Origin: Micromonospora zamorensis | GTDB lineage: Bacteria > Actinomycetota > Actinomycetes > Mycobacteriales > Micromonosporaceae | Assembly (NCBI RefSeq): GCF_900090275.1 | Contig: NZ_LT607755.1 | Coordinates: 3,162,001-3,226,000, forward strand | Length of the DNA stretch: 64,000 nt | Direction: 5' to 3' | Part shown: positions 14,751-23,373 of the stretch, piece by piece | How positions within the stretch are numbered: position 1 is the stretch's first letter | Layout of the letters: every line of letters starts with the position of its first letter | Translations under genes and position numbers: made by a program | Notes under the pieces: model-generated | Seen by the model: only the letters and a program-made list of their open reading frames with translations | Databases searched by the model: none | What the model was told of the DNA's origin: nothing

Positions 14751-15482
14751 TCAGTGCGGTCCGTCTCCCGCGATGAACCCCGGCGCGGGTCTCCCCGTCC
14801 ACGCCCACATTTCCAGTGCCTTCCGGTCGATGAGCGTGATGTTGAGCTGCCGGGCCATCCGGATGCCGTCGCCTGCGGTAAAGAAGCTGTTCGTCACGAG
14901 GATGCAGATCTCGCCGCCGTGGATGTCCCGGCAGGTGCCGGCGAACCGCTGAATCGCGGCACTGCCGACCCGGTTGCTGAGGCTCTGCCGCTTGCACTGC
15001 GCCACGACGCGTCGACCGTCCGGAGCGATCGCCGTGACGTCGGCTCCCCGGTCACCGGAGCCGCCGCGCACCGTCACATTCCGAAACCCGGACGCAACCA
15101 GGATCCGGGCGAACCACTGCTCGAACTCTGGTCCGCTCATCGTGTCGGTCACCTCGATCAGCCTGTCCCGCTGGGCTTGGTTGGCCCGTTCGCGCGCACG
15201 CTGCTTCGACACGACAAGAACCGCCGCGGTCGTCCCCGCAACGACGAGGCTCACCAGGAGAGCGGACCAGTATGGATGCCGCTGCACGAAGTCGACGACC
15301 ATGCGGAGGAGCACGAAACCGACGACGACACAGAGCACCAGAACCCAGCCGTTGGCGGATCTGCCGCCACCGGTCACGCGGCGGACCGTCGATCTGCGCC
15401 GCACGCTGCCGCCGCGCCGCCTTCGGTAGTGCGCCCGAACCCGCGCCCCACCCTTCCTGTTGTGTGACCTGACGTACGGCAC
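14751..15482 (-). CDS. Membrane-anchored Mrr-type restriction endonuclease-like protein
   Basis: 243 aa from GTG 15482-15480, chosen because GGGGAGGT lies six bases upstream; a TTG at 15533 would lengthen it. An Arg-rich N-terminus is followed by two membrane helices (VLVLCVVVGFVLL and SALLVSLVVAGTTAAVLVV) and a charged coil. The C-terminal domain is the Mrr_cat PD-(D/E)XK fold: SGPEFEQWFARIL with the helix Glu, GDRGADVTAI with the catalytic Asp and VVAQCKRQS with the QxK. Mrr proteins cut modified DNA, and membrane-tethered variants are widespread in actinomycetes. It neighbours an AbiEi/DUF559 gene, hinting at a defence cluster. An in-frame Trp/Pro-rich stretch follows its stop. Confidence 0.8.
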   Translation of the reverse strand: MPYVRSHNRKGGARVRAHYRRRRGGSVRRRSTVRRVTGGGRSANGWVLVLCVVVGFVLLRMVVDFVQRHPYWSALLVSLVVAGTTAAVLVVSKQRARERANQAQRDRLIEVTDTMSGPEFEQWFARILVASGFRNVTVRGGSGDRGADVTAIAPDGRRVVAQCKRQSLSNRVGSAAIQRFAGTCRDIHGGEICILVTNSFFTAGDGIRMARQLNITLIDRKALEMWAWTGRPAPGFIAGDGPH

Positions 15483-15625
15483 GAGGCACCTCCCCGATCG
15501 AGGAAGTCTCAGTGTCGTGGCAACGTCCGACAAACCGAGTGCACGGCCGTCAGCAGTGTCCGGAACCCGTCACTGTGCCCGTGCCCGTACCGTCGGCGTC
15601 AGCCGTCGTGCCGGCACCGGTGCAC

Positions 15626-16201
15626 TCAGTTGGCGGGCACCTCCGGCGACGTCGCGGTCGACCGGTCGACCAACGCCTGCCGCAGCGTCGCGGCCTGCTC
15701 CACCGATCCCCCGCGCACCCCGAGACTCCGCCGAGCCACCCGGTAGTACCCGTCACGGGCCTCGTCGACGCGGGTCAGCATCTCCGCCACGTCCGGTGGC
15801 GCCTCGACAATTCCCCGGGCCAGCCGTTCGACCTGCCAGATCGCGTCCCGCCAGCTGGCGGCGGCGGCGACTGTCGGTTCGTCGCCGAGCAGCAGCAGGT
15901 TCTCCCAGACGATGGTGCGTCGAGCGTCCGCCTCGGCCAGCCGGGCCAGCCCCTCCTCGCGGTCGATGGGGTGGCTTCGCGAACCCGGCCGGTGGTCGGC
16001 CGTCAGTCGCAGCGCCACCGAGTGACTCTCCTTGAGGGCGTGCGCGTAGTCGACGTACGCGTCGAGCCGCCGCTCGTCCCAGCGGACGCTCTGGCTGCGC
16101 CGCCACCGGGCACGGTCGGCGAGCGAGGTGGCGAGGATCGTGCCTAGGGTGCCAACCAGGACGCCGAGGAGCGTCGGAAGCTGCGTAAGAAGGTCGCTCA
16201 C
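15626..16201 (-). CDS. Hypothetical membrane-anchored helical protein, 191 aa
   Basis: GTG at 16201-16199 starts VSDLLTQLPTLLGVLVGTLGTILATSLADRA: one N-terminal membrane helix and then a cytoplasmic helical domain. RRSQSVRWDERRLDAYVDYAHALKE and the later WRDAIWQVERLARGI are typical of a common actinomycete family of unknown function, in which a single helix anchors a four-helix domain. Its neighbours are nuclease-like genes. No enzymatic motif seen. Confidence 0.65.
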   Translation of the reverse strand: MSDLLTQLPTLLGVLVGTLGTILATSLADRARWRRSQSVRWDERRLDAYVDYAHALKESHSVALRLTADHRPGSRSHPIDREEGLARLAEADARRTIVWENLLLLGDEPTVAAAASWRDAIWQVERLARGIVEAPPDVAEMLTRVDEARDGYYRVARRSLGVRGGSVEQAATLRQALVDRSTATSPEVPAN

Positions 16202-16253
16202 TCGGTCGAGGCTGCCAGCCCCGGGCAACCCTCGTGTGCCCCGACCCTCAGCG

Positions 16254-17195
16254 TCAGGCTCGGCGGGTCGCCAAAATGGCAAGGGTTTCCCGGCGTACTT
16301 CGTCGACGTCGTGCATGAGGCGTCGGTGGGCGAAGCGGACCACCAGGATCCCGATGCCTGCCACCAGAGCATCGCGGCGCAGGTCGATCTCACGCTGGCG
16401 TGGGTCGCCGTGGGTGGTGGCCCCGTCGAGTTCGATGTTGACCCGCTCCCGCTCGGCGAACATGTCGAGGTACACCGTGCGCGGCCCAACTCGGACCGGC
16501 ATCTGTCGGCGGAACACCGGCATCCCCGGACCGGTGAACACGTGTTCGTGTCCCCAGATCTCCAGCGGGCTCCGGCAGCCGTCGGCGAGCCTCGCCAGGA
16601 GTGTCCGGAACGCCGCCCGGTCTGTCAGCCTCGGTGCGCTCCCCAGGGCCACTCGTAGCCGCTCGGGGGTCGTCAGCCATTCGTTGACCGCCCGGATCAC
16701 GGGTGCCCGCCGCTCGGCGGGTGGCAGTGCCGGCCACGAGTCGACGAGCGCGTGTTCCAGGCGGGTGACCGTCAGGCCCTGCCGCACCACCACGTGCGGC
16801 GGTGCGATGAGCAGGCCGCGTCGTCGATGCACGACCACCCCGGGTCGGGTGCGCAGATTGGCGGACGTCGGTGTGCTCAGGTGGACGAGGTCGCCCACAG
16901 CCGGCGGACGCAGCCCCCACGCGCCGAGCGCGCTGACGTGACTGAGCGCGCCGCGGCCGCCCGCCCAGGCGAGGGCCGCGCGATGACCCAGAGCCGGGTC
17001 GAGCCGACTGAGGGCAGGGGCGCCGGGCCGACCACCGACGAGATGTGCCGCCACGAACACCTCGGGCAGCACTCGCACCAACTCACCGTTACGGCAAGCC
17101 GACTCCAACGTCCACGACGGCACCACCTGCCGGGCAGCTCCGAGCGTCACCAGCCCGCCGCCAAGCTCCACCAGCTCCCGAAGCACCGAATTCAC
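16254..17195 (-). CDS. AbiEi-like antitoxin domain plus DUF559 endonuclease-like protein
   Basis: 313 aa, GTG start at 17195. The N-terminal third resembles the AbiEi winged-helix domain of type IV toxin-antitoxin systems (LVTLGAARQVVPSWTLESACRNGELVRVLPEVFVAA). The C-terminal domain is DUF559/Vsr-like: YLDMFAERERVNIELDGATTHGDPRQREIDLRRDALVAGIGILVVRF, with the Glu/Asp pair and a basic helix of a PD-(D/E)XK-type nuclease. Such fusions are abundant in actinomycete genomes, usually without a partner toxin, and none is adjacent here. Role unknown; nuclease-linked defence is an inference. Confidence 0.8.
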   Translation of the reverse strand: MNSVLRELVELGGGLVTLGAARQVVPSWTLESACRNGELVRVLPEVFVAAHLVGGRPGAPALSRLDPALGHRAALAWAGGRGALSHVSALGAWGLRPPAVGDLVHLSTPTSANLRTRPGVVVHRRRGLLIAPPHVVVRQGLTVTRLEHALVDSWPALPPAERRAPVIRAVNEWLTTPERLRVALGSAPRLTDRAAFRTLLARLADGCRSPLEIWGHEHVFTGPGMPVFRRQMPVRVGPRTVYLDMFAERERVNIELDGATTHGDPRQREIDLRRDALVAGIGILVVRFAHRRLMHDVDEVRRETLAILATRRA

Positions 17196-17391
17196 ACCAT
17201 GGACCGTTCAGCCTCACCCCAACCCGAGGCAACCACGCCACTCACCCCACTGTGGACAGCAGGCAACCTGTGGACGGCGACCGGACGCGCCCGATCTGTG
17301 CTGGCCAAGATCGGTGGCAGTTCAGCAGTCTGGTGCGCGGCGTGTCGAGCTGCTCAGCTGCCAACGATCGCAAGGACGCCAACCGAGCACG

Positions 17392-19017
17392 TCACGACGG
17401 CACGTCGCGGCGGCGGAAGCCGGCCACGCCGACGGCGAGCAGGGCTGCGGCCACCGCCGTCAGCACCACCAGCGGCGCCACCGCCGGGTCGACCGCGGGC
17501 ACGGACGGCACATGGGTGTACGGCGAGACGTTGAGCGCGGCCTGGGGCAGCTCGAGCACCGCCCCGAGTTGCCCGAGGAGCAGGAAGATCAGCAGGGCTG
17601 TCCAGGAGAGCACCACGGACCAGCGGGGCAGCAGCCCGAACAGAGTGGTCACCACCCCGGCGACCACGAGCAGGGCGGGCAGTCGCAGCAGCGCGGCGCC
17701 GCCCAGCTCGACAGCCTTGCCGAGCGGGTCGTCGGTGACGAGGCCGTAGCCGAGGCCGGTGGTCACGCCGGCGAGCAGCAGCAACGCGACCGCGCCGAGC
17801 GCCGCGGCGAGGACCTGGGTGCCGAGCCAGCGGGTACGGCTGACCGCCGTGGCGAGGGCGGCTTCGAGGACGCCGTCGGTTTCGTCGCCGCGTACCCGGA
17901 GCAGGGCCTGCACCACGTACGCGCCGATGGTCAGCGCGAAGAGGCCGAGCATCGCGGCCAGGTACGCGTCGAGGAGGTTGGCTCCGCCGCCCATCGCGTT
18001 GATCGCCTCGGCGGCGGCCGGATTCTGGTCGATCATGGCGTTGAACTCGTCGCCGGCGATGCCCATGGAGAAGCCGAGTACGGCCACCCCGACCGCCCAG
18101 CCGAGCAGCGTGCCGCGTTGCATCCGCCAGGCCAGCCCGGCGGGGCTGAGCAGCCGTGGCGTGCCGCTCGCCGGTCCGCGTCGGGGCGCGATCAGCCCGG
18201 CGCCCAGGTCGCGGCGCTCCGCGAGGGCGTACGCCAGTGCCACCCCGGCGAGCAGCAGCGCGACGGGTAGGGCGAGGACCCACCAGCGTTCACCGCCGAA
18301 GGCCCGCACCTGGTTGCCCCAGCCGAGCGGGGAGAGCCACGAGGGCCAGGCGCTCTGCACCCGGGTGCCGTCGGCGCTCTGCTCGCCGAGCACGTCGCCG
18401 GCGGCGCGCAGCACGAAGGAGAGCCCGACGGTGGCCGCGGCGAGCGCGTTGGCGCCCCGGGCGGTGACGGAGAGTTGGGCGGTGACGGCGGCGATCGCCG
18501 TGAAGGCGACCCCGACACCGCCGATCGCGGCGGCGGCGGCGAGGGAGCCGGCCAGCGGTAGGCCGGCGCCGATGAGGGCGAACGCGAGCAGCCCGGCGGC
18601 CAGCACGTTGGCGGCGACGATGACGAGCAGTGCGGCGGTCAACGACGCGTACCGGCCGACCACTGAGGCGCCGAGCAGCTCCGCCCGGCCGGTCTCCTCG
18701 TTCTGGCGGGTGTGCCGGGTCACCGCGAAGGTGCTCAGCAGGGCGACGATCAGGGCCAGCGTCACGTACGTCTCGGCGACCACCACCGCGCCGAGGTCGG
18801 CGCCGGCGATGGGGCCGTTGAAGGCGCGGGCGACCAGGCTGGACGCCGAGGTGGTGGCGTATCCCTGGAGAGCCTCCTGGTCCGGATAGATGCCGGTGAC
18901 GCTGCCCGCGAGGGCGTAGCCGAGCAGCGGTGTGCCGAGGACCCAGATCGCGAGGCGGATCCGGTCGCGGCGCAGCACGAGCCGGGCCAGCAGCGCGGTG
19001 TTGGTCAGCGCGCTCAC
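17392..19017 (-). CDS. ABC-2 type exporter permease (duplicated)
   Basis: 541 aa, GTG overlapping the stop of the ATP-binding gene (GTGA). It is built of two ABC-2-like halves, each with about six membrane helices. The first half opens with a helix around [18 protein letters not shown], and the second opens at [26 protein letters not shown] after a cytoplasmic loop. This is the fused architecture of actinomycete antibiotic or polyketide-type export permeases. With the ATPase it should form an exporter controlled by the divergent TetR gene. Substrate unknown. Confidence 0.85.
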   Translation of the reverse strand: MSALTNTALLARLVLRRDRIRLAIWVLGTPLLGYALAGSVTGIYPDQEALQGYATTSASSLVARAFNGPIAGADLGAVVVAETYVTLALIVALLSTFAVTRHTRQNEETGRAELLGASVVGRYASLTAALLVIVAANVLAAGLLAFALIGAGLPLAGSLAAAAAIGGVGVAFTAIAAVTAQLSVTARGANALAAATVGLSFVLRAAGDVLGEQSADGTRVQSAWPSWLSPLGWGNQVRAFGGERWWVLALPVALLLAGVALAYALAERRDLGAGLIAPRRGPASGTPRLLSPAGLAWRMQRGTLLGWAVGVAVLGFSMGIAGDEFNAMIDQNPAAAEAINAMGGGANLLDAYLAAMLGLFALTIGAYVVQALLRVRGDETDGVLEAALATAVSRTRWLGTQVLAAALGAVALLLLAGVTTGLGYGLVTDDPLGKAVELGGAALLRLPALLVVAGVVTTLFGLLPRWSVVLSWTALLIFLLLGQLGAVLELPQAALNVSPYTHVPSVPAVDPAVAPLVVLTAVAAALLAVGVAGFRRRDVPS

Positions 19018-19976
19018 CGGGCACCGGCCTGCGGGGCGCCGGCATCCGAGGCGGCACCGGCATCCGAAACGGCGGGAGCACCGGCACCGGCGGCGGGGTC
19101 GTTGCCGTAGTGGCGCAGGAAGAGCTGCTCCAGGGTCGGTGGGGTGCTGGTGAGGGCGCGGACGCCGAAGCGGATGAGCTGGCCGAGCAGCGCGTCGAGG
19201 TGCGCGGGGTCGACCTCCAGGTGGGTGCGCCCGTCGACCTCGTGCACGTCGTGCACGCCGGGCAGCGTGTCCAGGCCGGTGACCGGCCGGGCGGTCTCGA
19301 CGGTCACCGCCGTGCGGGTGAGGTGGCGCAGCTCGGTGAGGGTGCCGGACTCGACGGTGCGGCCCTCGCGGATGATGCTGACCCGGTCGCAGAGGGCCTC
19401 GACCTCGGCGAGCACGTGGCTGGAGAGCAGCACTGTGGCGCCGGCCTGCTTGACCCGCCGGACCTCGTCCTGGAACACCGCCTCCATCAGCGGGTCGAGG
19501 CCGGAGGTCGGCTCGTCGAGCACGTACAGCTCCACGTTGGAGGCGAAGGCGGCGACGATGGCGACCTTCTGCCGGTTGCCCTTGGAGTACGTGCGGCAGC
19601 GGCGGGTCGGGTCCAGGTCGAAGCGGTGCAGCAGCTCGTCGCGACGACGCCGGTCGAGGCCGCCGCGCAGCTTGCCGAGCAGGTCGATGGCCTCCCCGCC
19701 GGTGAGGTTGGGCCAGAGGTTGACGTCGCCGGGCACGTACGCCAGCCGGCGGTGCAGGCGGACCGCGTCGCGCCACGGGTCGGCGCCGAGCACCTGGGCG
19801 TCGCCGGAGTCACTGTGGAGCAACCCGAGCAGGATCCGGATGGTGGTGGACTTTCCGGAGCCGTTGGGCCCGAGGAAGCCGTGCACCTCCCCCTGCTCGA
19901 CCCGCAGATCCAGCCCGTCGAGTGCCCGGATCGCGCCGAACGTCTTGACCAGGTTGCCGATCGAGATGACGGGCAT
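19014..19976 (-). CDS. ABC exporter ATP-binding protein (DrrA-like)
   Basis: 320 aa with Walker [10 protein letters not shown] at about residues 37-45, a signature variant YSKGNRQKV near 130, Walker B LYVLDEP and the H-loop LLSSHV. A C-terminal extension after about residue 215, ending in an Ala/Gly-rich tail with repeated DAGA units, is typical of drug-exporter ATPases. It energises the neighbouring double permease. A TetR operator-like palindrome lies 41 bases upstream. Confidence 0.88.
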   Translation of the reverse strand: MPVISIGNLVKTFGAIRALDGLDLRVEQGEVHGFLGPNGSGKSTTIRILLGLLHSDSGDAQVLGADPWRDAVRLHRRLAYVPGDVNLWPNLTGGEAIDLLGKLRGGLDRRRRDELLHRFDLDPTRRCRTYSKGNRQKVAIVAAFASNVELYVLDEPTSGLDPLMEAVFQDEVRRVKQAGATVLLSSHVLAEVEALCDRVSIIREGRTVESGTLTELRHLTRTAVTVETARPVTGLDTLPGVHDVHEVDGRTHLEVDPAHLDALLGQLIRFGVRALTSTPPTLEQLFLRHYGNDPAAGAGAPAVSDAGAASDAGAPQAGAR

Positions 19977-20016
19977 CGCCCCTCCTGCCGTTGGCTGCGT
20001 CGATCGACCTCACTGT

Positions 20017-20033
20017 ACTGACCAACGGTCAGT
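20017..20033. promoter_or_regulatory. TetR operator candidate ACTGACC-AAC-GGTCAGT
   Basis: Perfect seven-base inverted arms with a three-base centre, located between the divergent exporter and TetR genes. The motif resembles known TetR-family sites built on a TGACC...GGTCA core. It also lies 40 bases upstream of the TetR -10, placing it to control both directions. Confidence 0.75.
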
Positions 20034-20072
20034 CGAATCAACGGTGATCGTGCCCACCGGTCAGGGCGTCGC

Positions 20073-20078
20073 TAGGCT
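20073..20078 (+). promoter_or_regulatory. -10 TAGGCT of a leaderless TetR mRNA
   Basis: TAGGCT ends seven bases before the ATG at 20086, and there is no ribosome-binding site. Transcription would start at or next to the ATG, as is frequent in actinomycetes. Confidence 0.6.
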
Positions 20079-20085
20079 GGCCGGC

Positions 20086-20907
20086 ATGACCGCCGATCCC
20101 GCGGACGACACCCGTACCCGGATCCTGCGCGCCGCGCTCGACCTGTTCGCCGAGCACGGCTACCAGCGGACCTCGCTGCGCCAGATCGGCGAGCGGCTGC
20201 GGCTGACCAAGACCGCGATCCTGTATCACTTCCCGGCCAAGGAGCACCTGCTCGCCGCCCTGGTCGAGCCACTGCTGGCCGACCTGGAGAGGCTGCTCGA
20301 CGCCGCGCAGACGCAACCCACCGAGCGGGCCCGGTGGACGGTGCTGGAGGGCTGGGTCGACATCATGCTCGCCCATCGCCGACCGCTCGGCATGCTCTAC
20401 CACGACATCGCATTGGTCGGTCGGGGCGACACGTACCATCGGTTGATCACGATCGCGATGCGGGCCAACGACATCATCGCGGGGCCGGATGCCGGACGTC
20501 GGGAGCGGGTCCGGGCGGTGCAGGCGGTCGCCGCGTGCAGCGATCCGGTCGTCTTCTTCACCGACGTGTCCGACGAGGTGCTGCGCGCCGACATGCTCGA
20601 CGGCGTACGCCGACTGCTGACCGCACCGACAGCGGACGCCGCAGGTCCGACGGAAGCCGACCCGGCGGGCGCGGACGCGGGCCCCACGCACCCGCCGAGC
20701 CTGGCCCTCGCGAGCCGTGCGGACGCGGCGCCGGGCGGCGGGGCGGCTGCCCGTCGGCGGCGGCCCGGTCGACCGCCGGCGCTGGGTCGGGAGCAGGTCG
20801 AGGCGGCCCGGCGGATGCACGCGGCGGGCACCCACTCGGTGGACGCCATCGCCGCCACGTTGGGTGTCTCCCGGGCCACCGTCTACCGCCACCTGGACCG
20901 GCAATAA
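20086..20907 (+). CDS. TetR-family regulator with extra C-terminal resolvase-like HTH
   Basis: 273 aa. Residues 8-55 are a TetR helix-turn-helix (RTRILRAALDLFAEHGYQRTSLRQIGERL, then KTAILYHFPAKEHLL). A helical ligand domain follows to about residue 185, then an Ala/Pro/Gly linker. Residues about 225-273 form a second DNA-binding unit like the resolvase/invertase C-terminal HTH (RRPGRPPALGREQVEAARRMH, then IAATLGVSRATVYRHLDR). TetR proteins normally end before this. Two DNA-binding heads could let one dimer hold two sites. It is divergent from the ABC exporter and probably represses it. Confidence 0.88.
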   Translation: MTADPADDTRTRILRAALDLFAEHGYQRTSLRQIGERLRLTKTAILYHFPAKEHLLAALVEPLLADLERLLDAAQTQPTERARWTVLEGWVDIMLAHRRPLGMLYHDIALVGRGDTYHRLITIAMRANDIIAGPDAGRRERVRAVQAVAACSDPVVFFTDVSDEVLRADMLDGVRRLLTAPTADAAGPTEADPAGADAGPTHPPSLALASRADAAPGGGAAARRRRPGRPPALGREQVEAARRMHAAGTHSVDAIAATLGVSRATVYRHLDRQ

Positions 20908-20952
20908 TGAGACAGTTTTAGCGACGGTTTCGAGACGGTTGTGAGCGGATGC

Positions 20953-22746
20953 TCAGGCCGCCAGAGTGGCGTAGCGGCCGTTGCGGTCCAGCAGGCTGTC
21001 GTGGGTGCCGGCCTCGACGATCCGGCCGTGGTCGAGCACCGCGATCTGGTCGGCGTCGCGCACTGTGGAGAGCCGGTGCGCGATGGTGATGGTCGTCCGC
21101 CCCTCGGCCAGCACGTCGAACGCGCGTTGCACGGCACGCTCGGTCTCGGTGTCCAGCGCGCTGGTGGCCTCGTCGAGGACCAGGATGCGGGGGTCGCGCA
21201 GCAGCGTGCGGGCGATGGCGAGCCGCTGCTTCTCGCCGCCGGAGAAGCGGTGGCCGCGGGAGCCGACAGTGGTGTCGTACCCGTCGGGCAGCCCGGCGAT
21301 CAGGTCGTGGATCTGGGCTGCGCGGGCGGCGTCCTCGATCTCGGCGTCGGTGGCGTCCGGTCGGGCGTAGCGCAGGTTCTCCCGGACGGTGGTGTGCAGC
21401 AGGTACGTCTCCTGGCTGACCACGCCGACGATCGCGGCCAGATCGGCCAGTCGCAGGTCGCGCAGGTCGACGCCGTCGATGGTGACCCGGCCGCCGGTCG
21501 GGTCGTGCAGCCGGCTGACCAGTCCGGCGAGGGTGCTCTTGCCGGAGCCGGTCTCACCGACCAGGGCGAGGCTGGTGCCGGCGGGCACGTCCAGGGTGAT
21601 CCCGGCGAGTGCCGCGGTGTCGCTGCCCGGGTAGCCGAAGGTGACGTCCTCCAGGCGCAGGTGGCCGCGCACCCGGGCCGGGTCGAGGCGGACCGGCTCG
21701 GTGGGGTCGGCCACGTCGACGGGCAGGTCCAGGTATTCGAAGATCCGGGCGAACAGCGCCAGCGACGCGGTGAGCGAGACGCCAACGTTGAGCAGACCCA
21801 TCAGCGGTCGGAACAGGCCGCCCTGCAGGGCGGTGAACGCCACCAGGGTGCCGATGCTCAGCGTGCCGGCGGTGCCGGGCAGGCCCGCGGCGAGGTAGAT
21901 GACCGCCGGTACGGCGGCGAAGATGATGCTCATCGAGGCCATCCGCCAACGGCCGGCCAACTCGCTGCGCAGTTCCAGGTCGACCAGGCGGGCCGACGAG
22001 GCGGTGAACCGGTCGACCAGAGCGGGACCGGTGCCGAGGGTCTTGGCCAGTTGCACGCCGCTGATCGAGAGCCCCTCCTCGACGGTGACGTTGAGGTCGG
22101 CGAGTTCGCGTTGCCGTTCGGCGGTGATCTCGCGGCGCATCCGGGCGACGCGGCGGGTCAGCCAGATGGCGGGCGGCAGCACCACGAGCGAGACCAGGGA
22201 GAGCTGCCAGGAGAGCGCGACCATGGCGACCGCTGTGGCGACCACAGTGGTGAGGTTGGACGCGACGGCGGTGGCGGTGGACGTGACCACCGACTGCATG
22301 CCGCCGATGTCGTTGGTGATCCGGGACTGCACCTCGCCGGTGCGGGTGCGGGTGAAGAAGCCGAGCGACTGGCGCTGTAGGTGACTGAAGACGTCGGTGC
22401 GCAGCCGGTGCATGACCTGCTGGCCAACCTGGGTGGAGATCCAGGTCTGTACGACGCCGAGGGCGGAGGTCACCGCGGCCACGGCGACCATGCCGATGAC
22501 CAGCCAGACCAGCAGGGTCACGTCGCCCTGGGGTAGGGCGCTGTCGATCACGGCACGCAGCAGGAACGGGCTGGCCATCGCGATGATCGAGGAGAGCACG
22601 ATGATCGCGGTGACGGCGGCCAGCGCGGGCCGGTGGGGGGTGAACAGGCGGCCGATGCGACGCAGCGACACCTGGCGGGCCTGCGTCTTCTCTTCGGCGC
22701 TGACGGTGTGGTGGCCGCGGTCGCGGCCCATGGGGGTGCGTTCCAA
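20953..22746 (-). CDS. ABC exporter, fused membrane and ATPase domains
   Basis: 597 aa from TTG 22746 (GGAAGG nine bases upstream); an ATG at 22731 would shorten it by five residues. Six membrane helices occupy about residues 35-300 (first at LAAVTAIIVLSSIIAMASPFLL). The ATPase follows with Walker A GETGSGKST, Q-loop SQETYLLH, signature FSGGEKQR, Walker B ILVLDEA and the switch His in TIAHRLS. This is a homodimeric multidrug/lipid-type exporter half. It is divergent from a MarR gene with a palindrome between them, so drug-inducible efflux is likely. Confidence 0.9.
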   Translation of the reverse strand: MERTPMGRDRGHHTVSAEEKTQARQVSLRRIGRLFTPHRPALAAVTAIIVLSSIIAMASPFLLRAVIDSALPQGDVTLLVWLVIGMVAVAAVTSALGVVQTWISTQVGQQVMHRLRTDVFSHLQRQSLGFFTRTRTGEVQSRITNDIGGMQSVVTSTATAVASNLTTVVATAVAMVALSWQLSLVSLVVLPPAIWLTRRVARMRREITAERQRELADLNVTVEEGLSISGVQLAKTLGTGPALVDRFTASSARLVDLELRSELAGRWRMASMSIIFAAVPAVIYLAAGLPGTAGTLSIGTLVAFTALQGGLFRPLMGLLNVGVSLTASLALFARIFEYLDLPVDVADPTEPVRLDPARVRGHLRLEDVTFGYPGSDTAALAGITLDVPAGTSLALVGETGSGKSTLAGLVSRLHDPTGGRVTIDGVDLRDLRLADLAAIVGVVSQETYLLHTTVRENLRYARPDATDAEIEDAARAAQIHDLIAGLPDGYDTTVGSRGHRFSGGEKQRLAIARTLLRDPRILVLDEATSALDTETERAVQRAFDVLAEGRTTITIAHRLSTVRDADQIAVLDHGRIVEAGTHDSLLDRNGRYATLAA

Positions 22747-22778
22747 GGGGCACTACCTTCCGGTCAGGGAAACATTAC

Positions 22779-22791
22779 TGAGGTTACCTCA
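22779..22791. promoter_or_regulatory. MarR operator candidate TGAGGT-T-ACCTCA
   Basis: Perfect six-base inverted arms around one central base, 32 bases upstream of the exporter start and 27 bases upstream of the MarR -10 hexamer. It can block both promoters. Confidence 0.7.
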
Positions 22792-22818
22792 ACATGAGGG
22801 AACAACCGCATCGGCTGC

Positions 22819-22824
22819 TACGGT
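22819..22824 (+). promoter_or_regulatory. -10 TACGGT of a leaderless MarR mRNA
   Basis: TACGGT ends six bases before GTG 22831 and no ribosome-binding site is present. Confidence 0.55.
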
Positions 22825-22830
22825 ATTCCG

Positions 22831-23262
22831 GTGATCGAGCACACGTCCGACGGCGCGGACGACGAGAGCCTGGCCGAGACGTTCTGGGCGGTGGCGTCCC
22901 GTCTGCGCCGGCAGACCCGGGAGTCGTTGGCGCCCTGGGACATCACCCCCAGCCAGTCCCGGGCGCTCGGTGTCCTGGGCCGGCACGGCGAGGTCCGCCC
23001 CGGCACGCTCGCCGAGCACCTGCACATCGCACCCCGCTCGGCGACCGAGGTCGTCGACGACCTCCAGACCCGTGGGCTCGTCGAGCGCCGGCCCGACCCG
23101 GCCGACCGACGGGCGACCCTGGTCGCGCTCACCGAGGAGGGCAACCGGGTCAGCGCCGCCATCCGGGCCGCCCGCCGGGCCGAGGCGGACCGCTTCTTCG
23201 GCCACCTGGACGACGCCGACCGGGCCGAGCTGTCCCGCATCCTGCGCACCCTGCGCGCCTGA
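22831..23262 (+). CDS. MarR-family transcriptional regulator
   Basis: 143 aa. The winged helix is clear: PSQSRALGVLGRHGEVRPGTLAEHLHIAPRSATEVVDDLQTRGLVERRPDPADRRATLVALTEEG, with the DxRR wing typical of the family. N- and C-terminal helices supply the dimer interface. It lies head-to-head with a multidrug-type ABC exporter, the usual setting for a ligand-relieved repressor. The start is supported by a TACGGT -10 six bases upstream. Confidence 0.88.
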   Translation: MIEHTSDGADDESLAETFWAVASRLRRQTRESLAPWDITPSQSRALGVLGRHGEVRPGTLAEHLHIAPRSATEVVDDLQTRGLVERRPDPADRRATLVALTEEGNRVSAAIRAARRAEADRFFGHLDDADRAELSRILRTLRA

Positions 23263-23373
23263 CACCACGGGTTTACCCACACCGGGCGGGGGTAGCCAGC
23301 GGCCCCGTTCGGGGACGAGGTGACAGGAGGACGCTGTGTCGCTGGTGCCACACCTGATCCATCGCCCCGCCTG

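Noticed and set aside
20905..20952. Terminator between the convergent TetR and exporter genes
   Set aside because: GAGAC(A/G)GTT occurs twice as a direct repeat, but no stable hairpin is visible.
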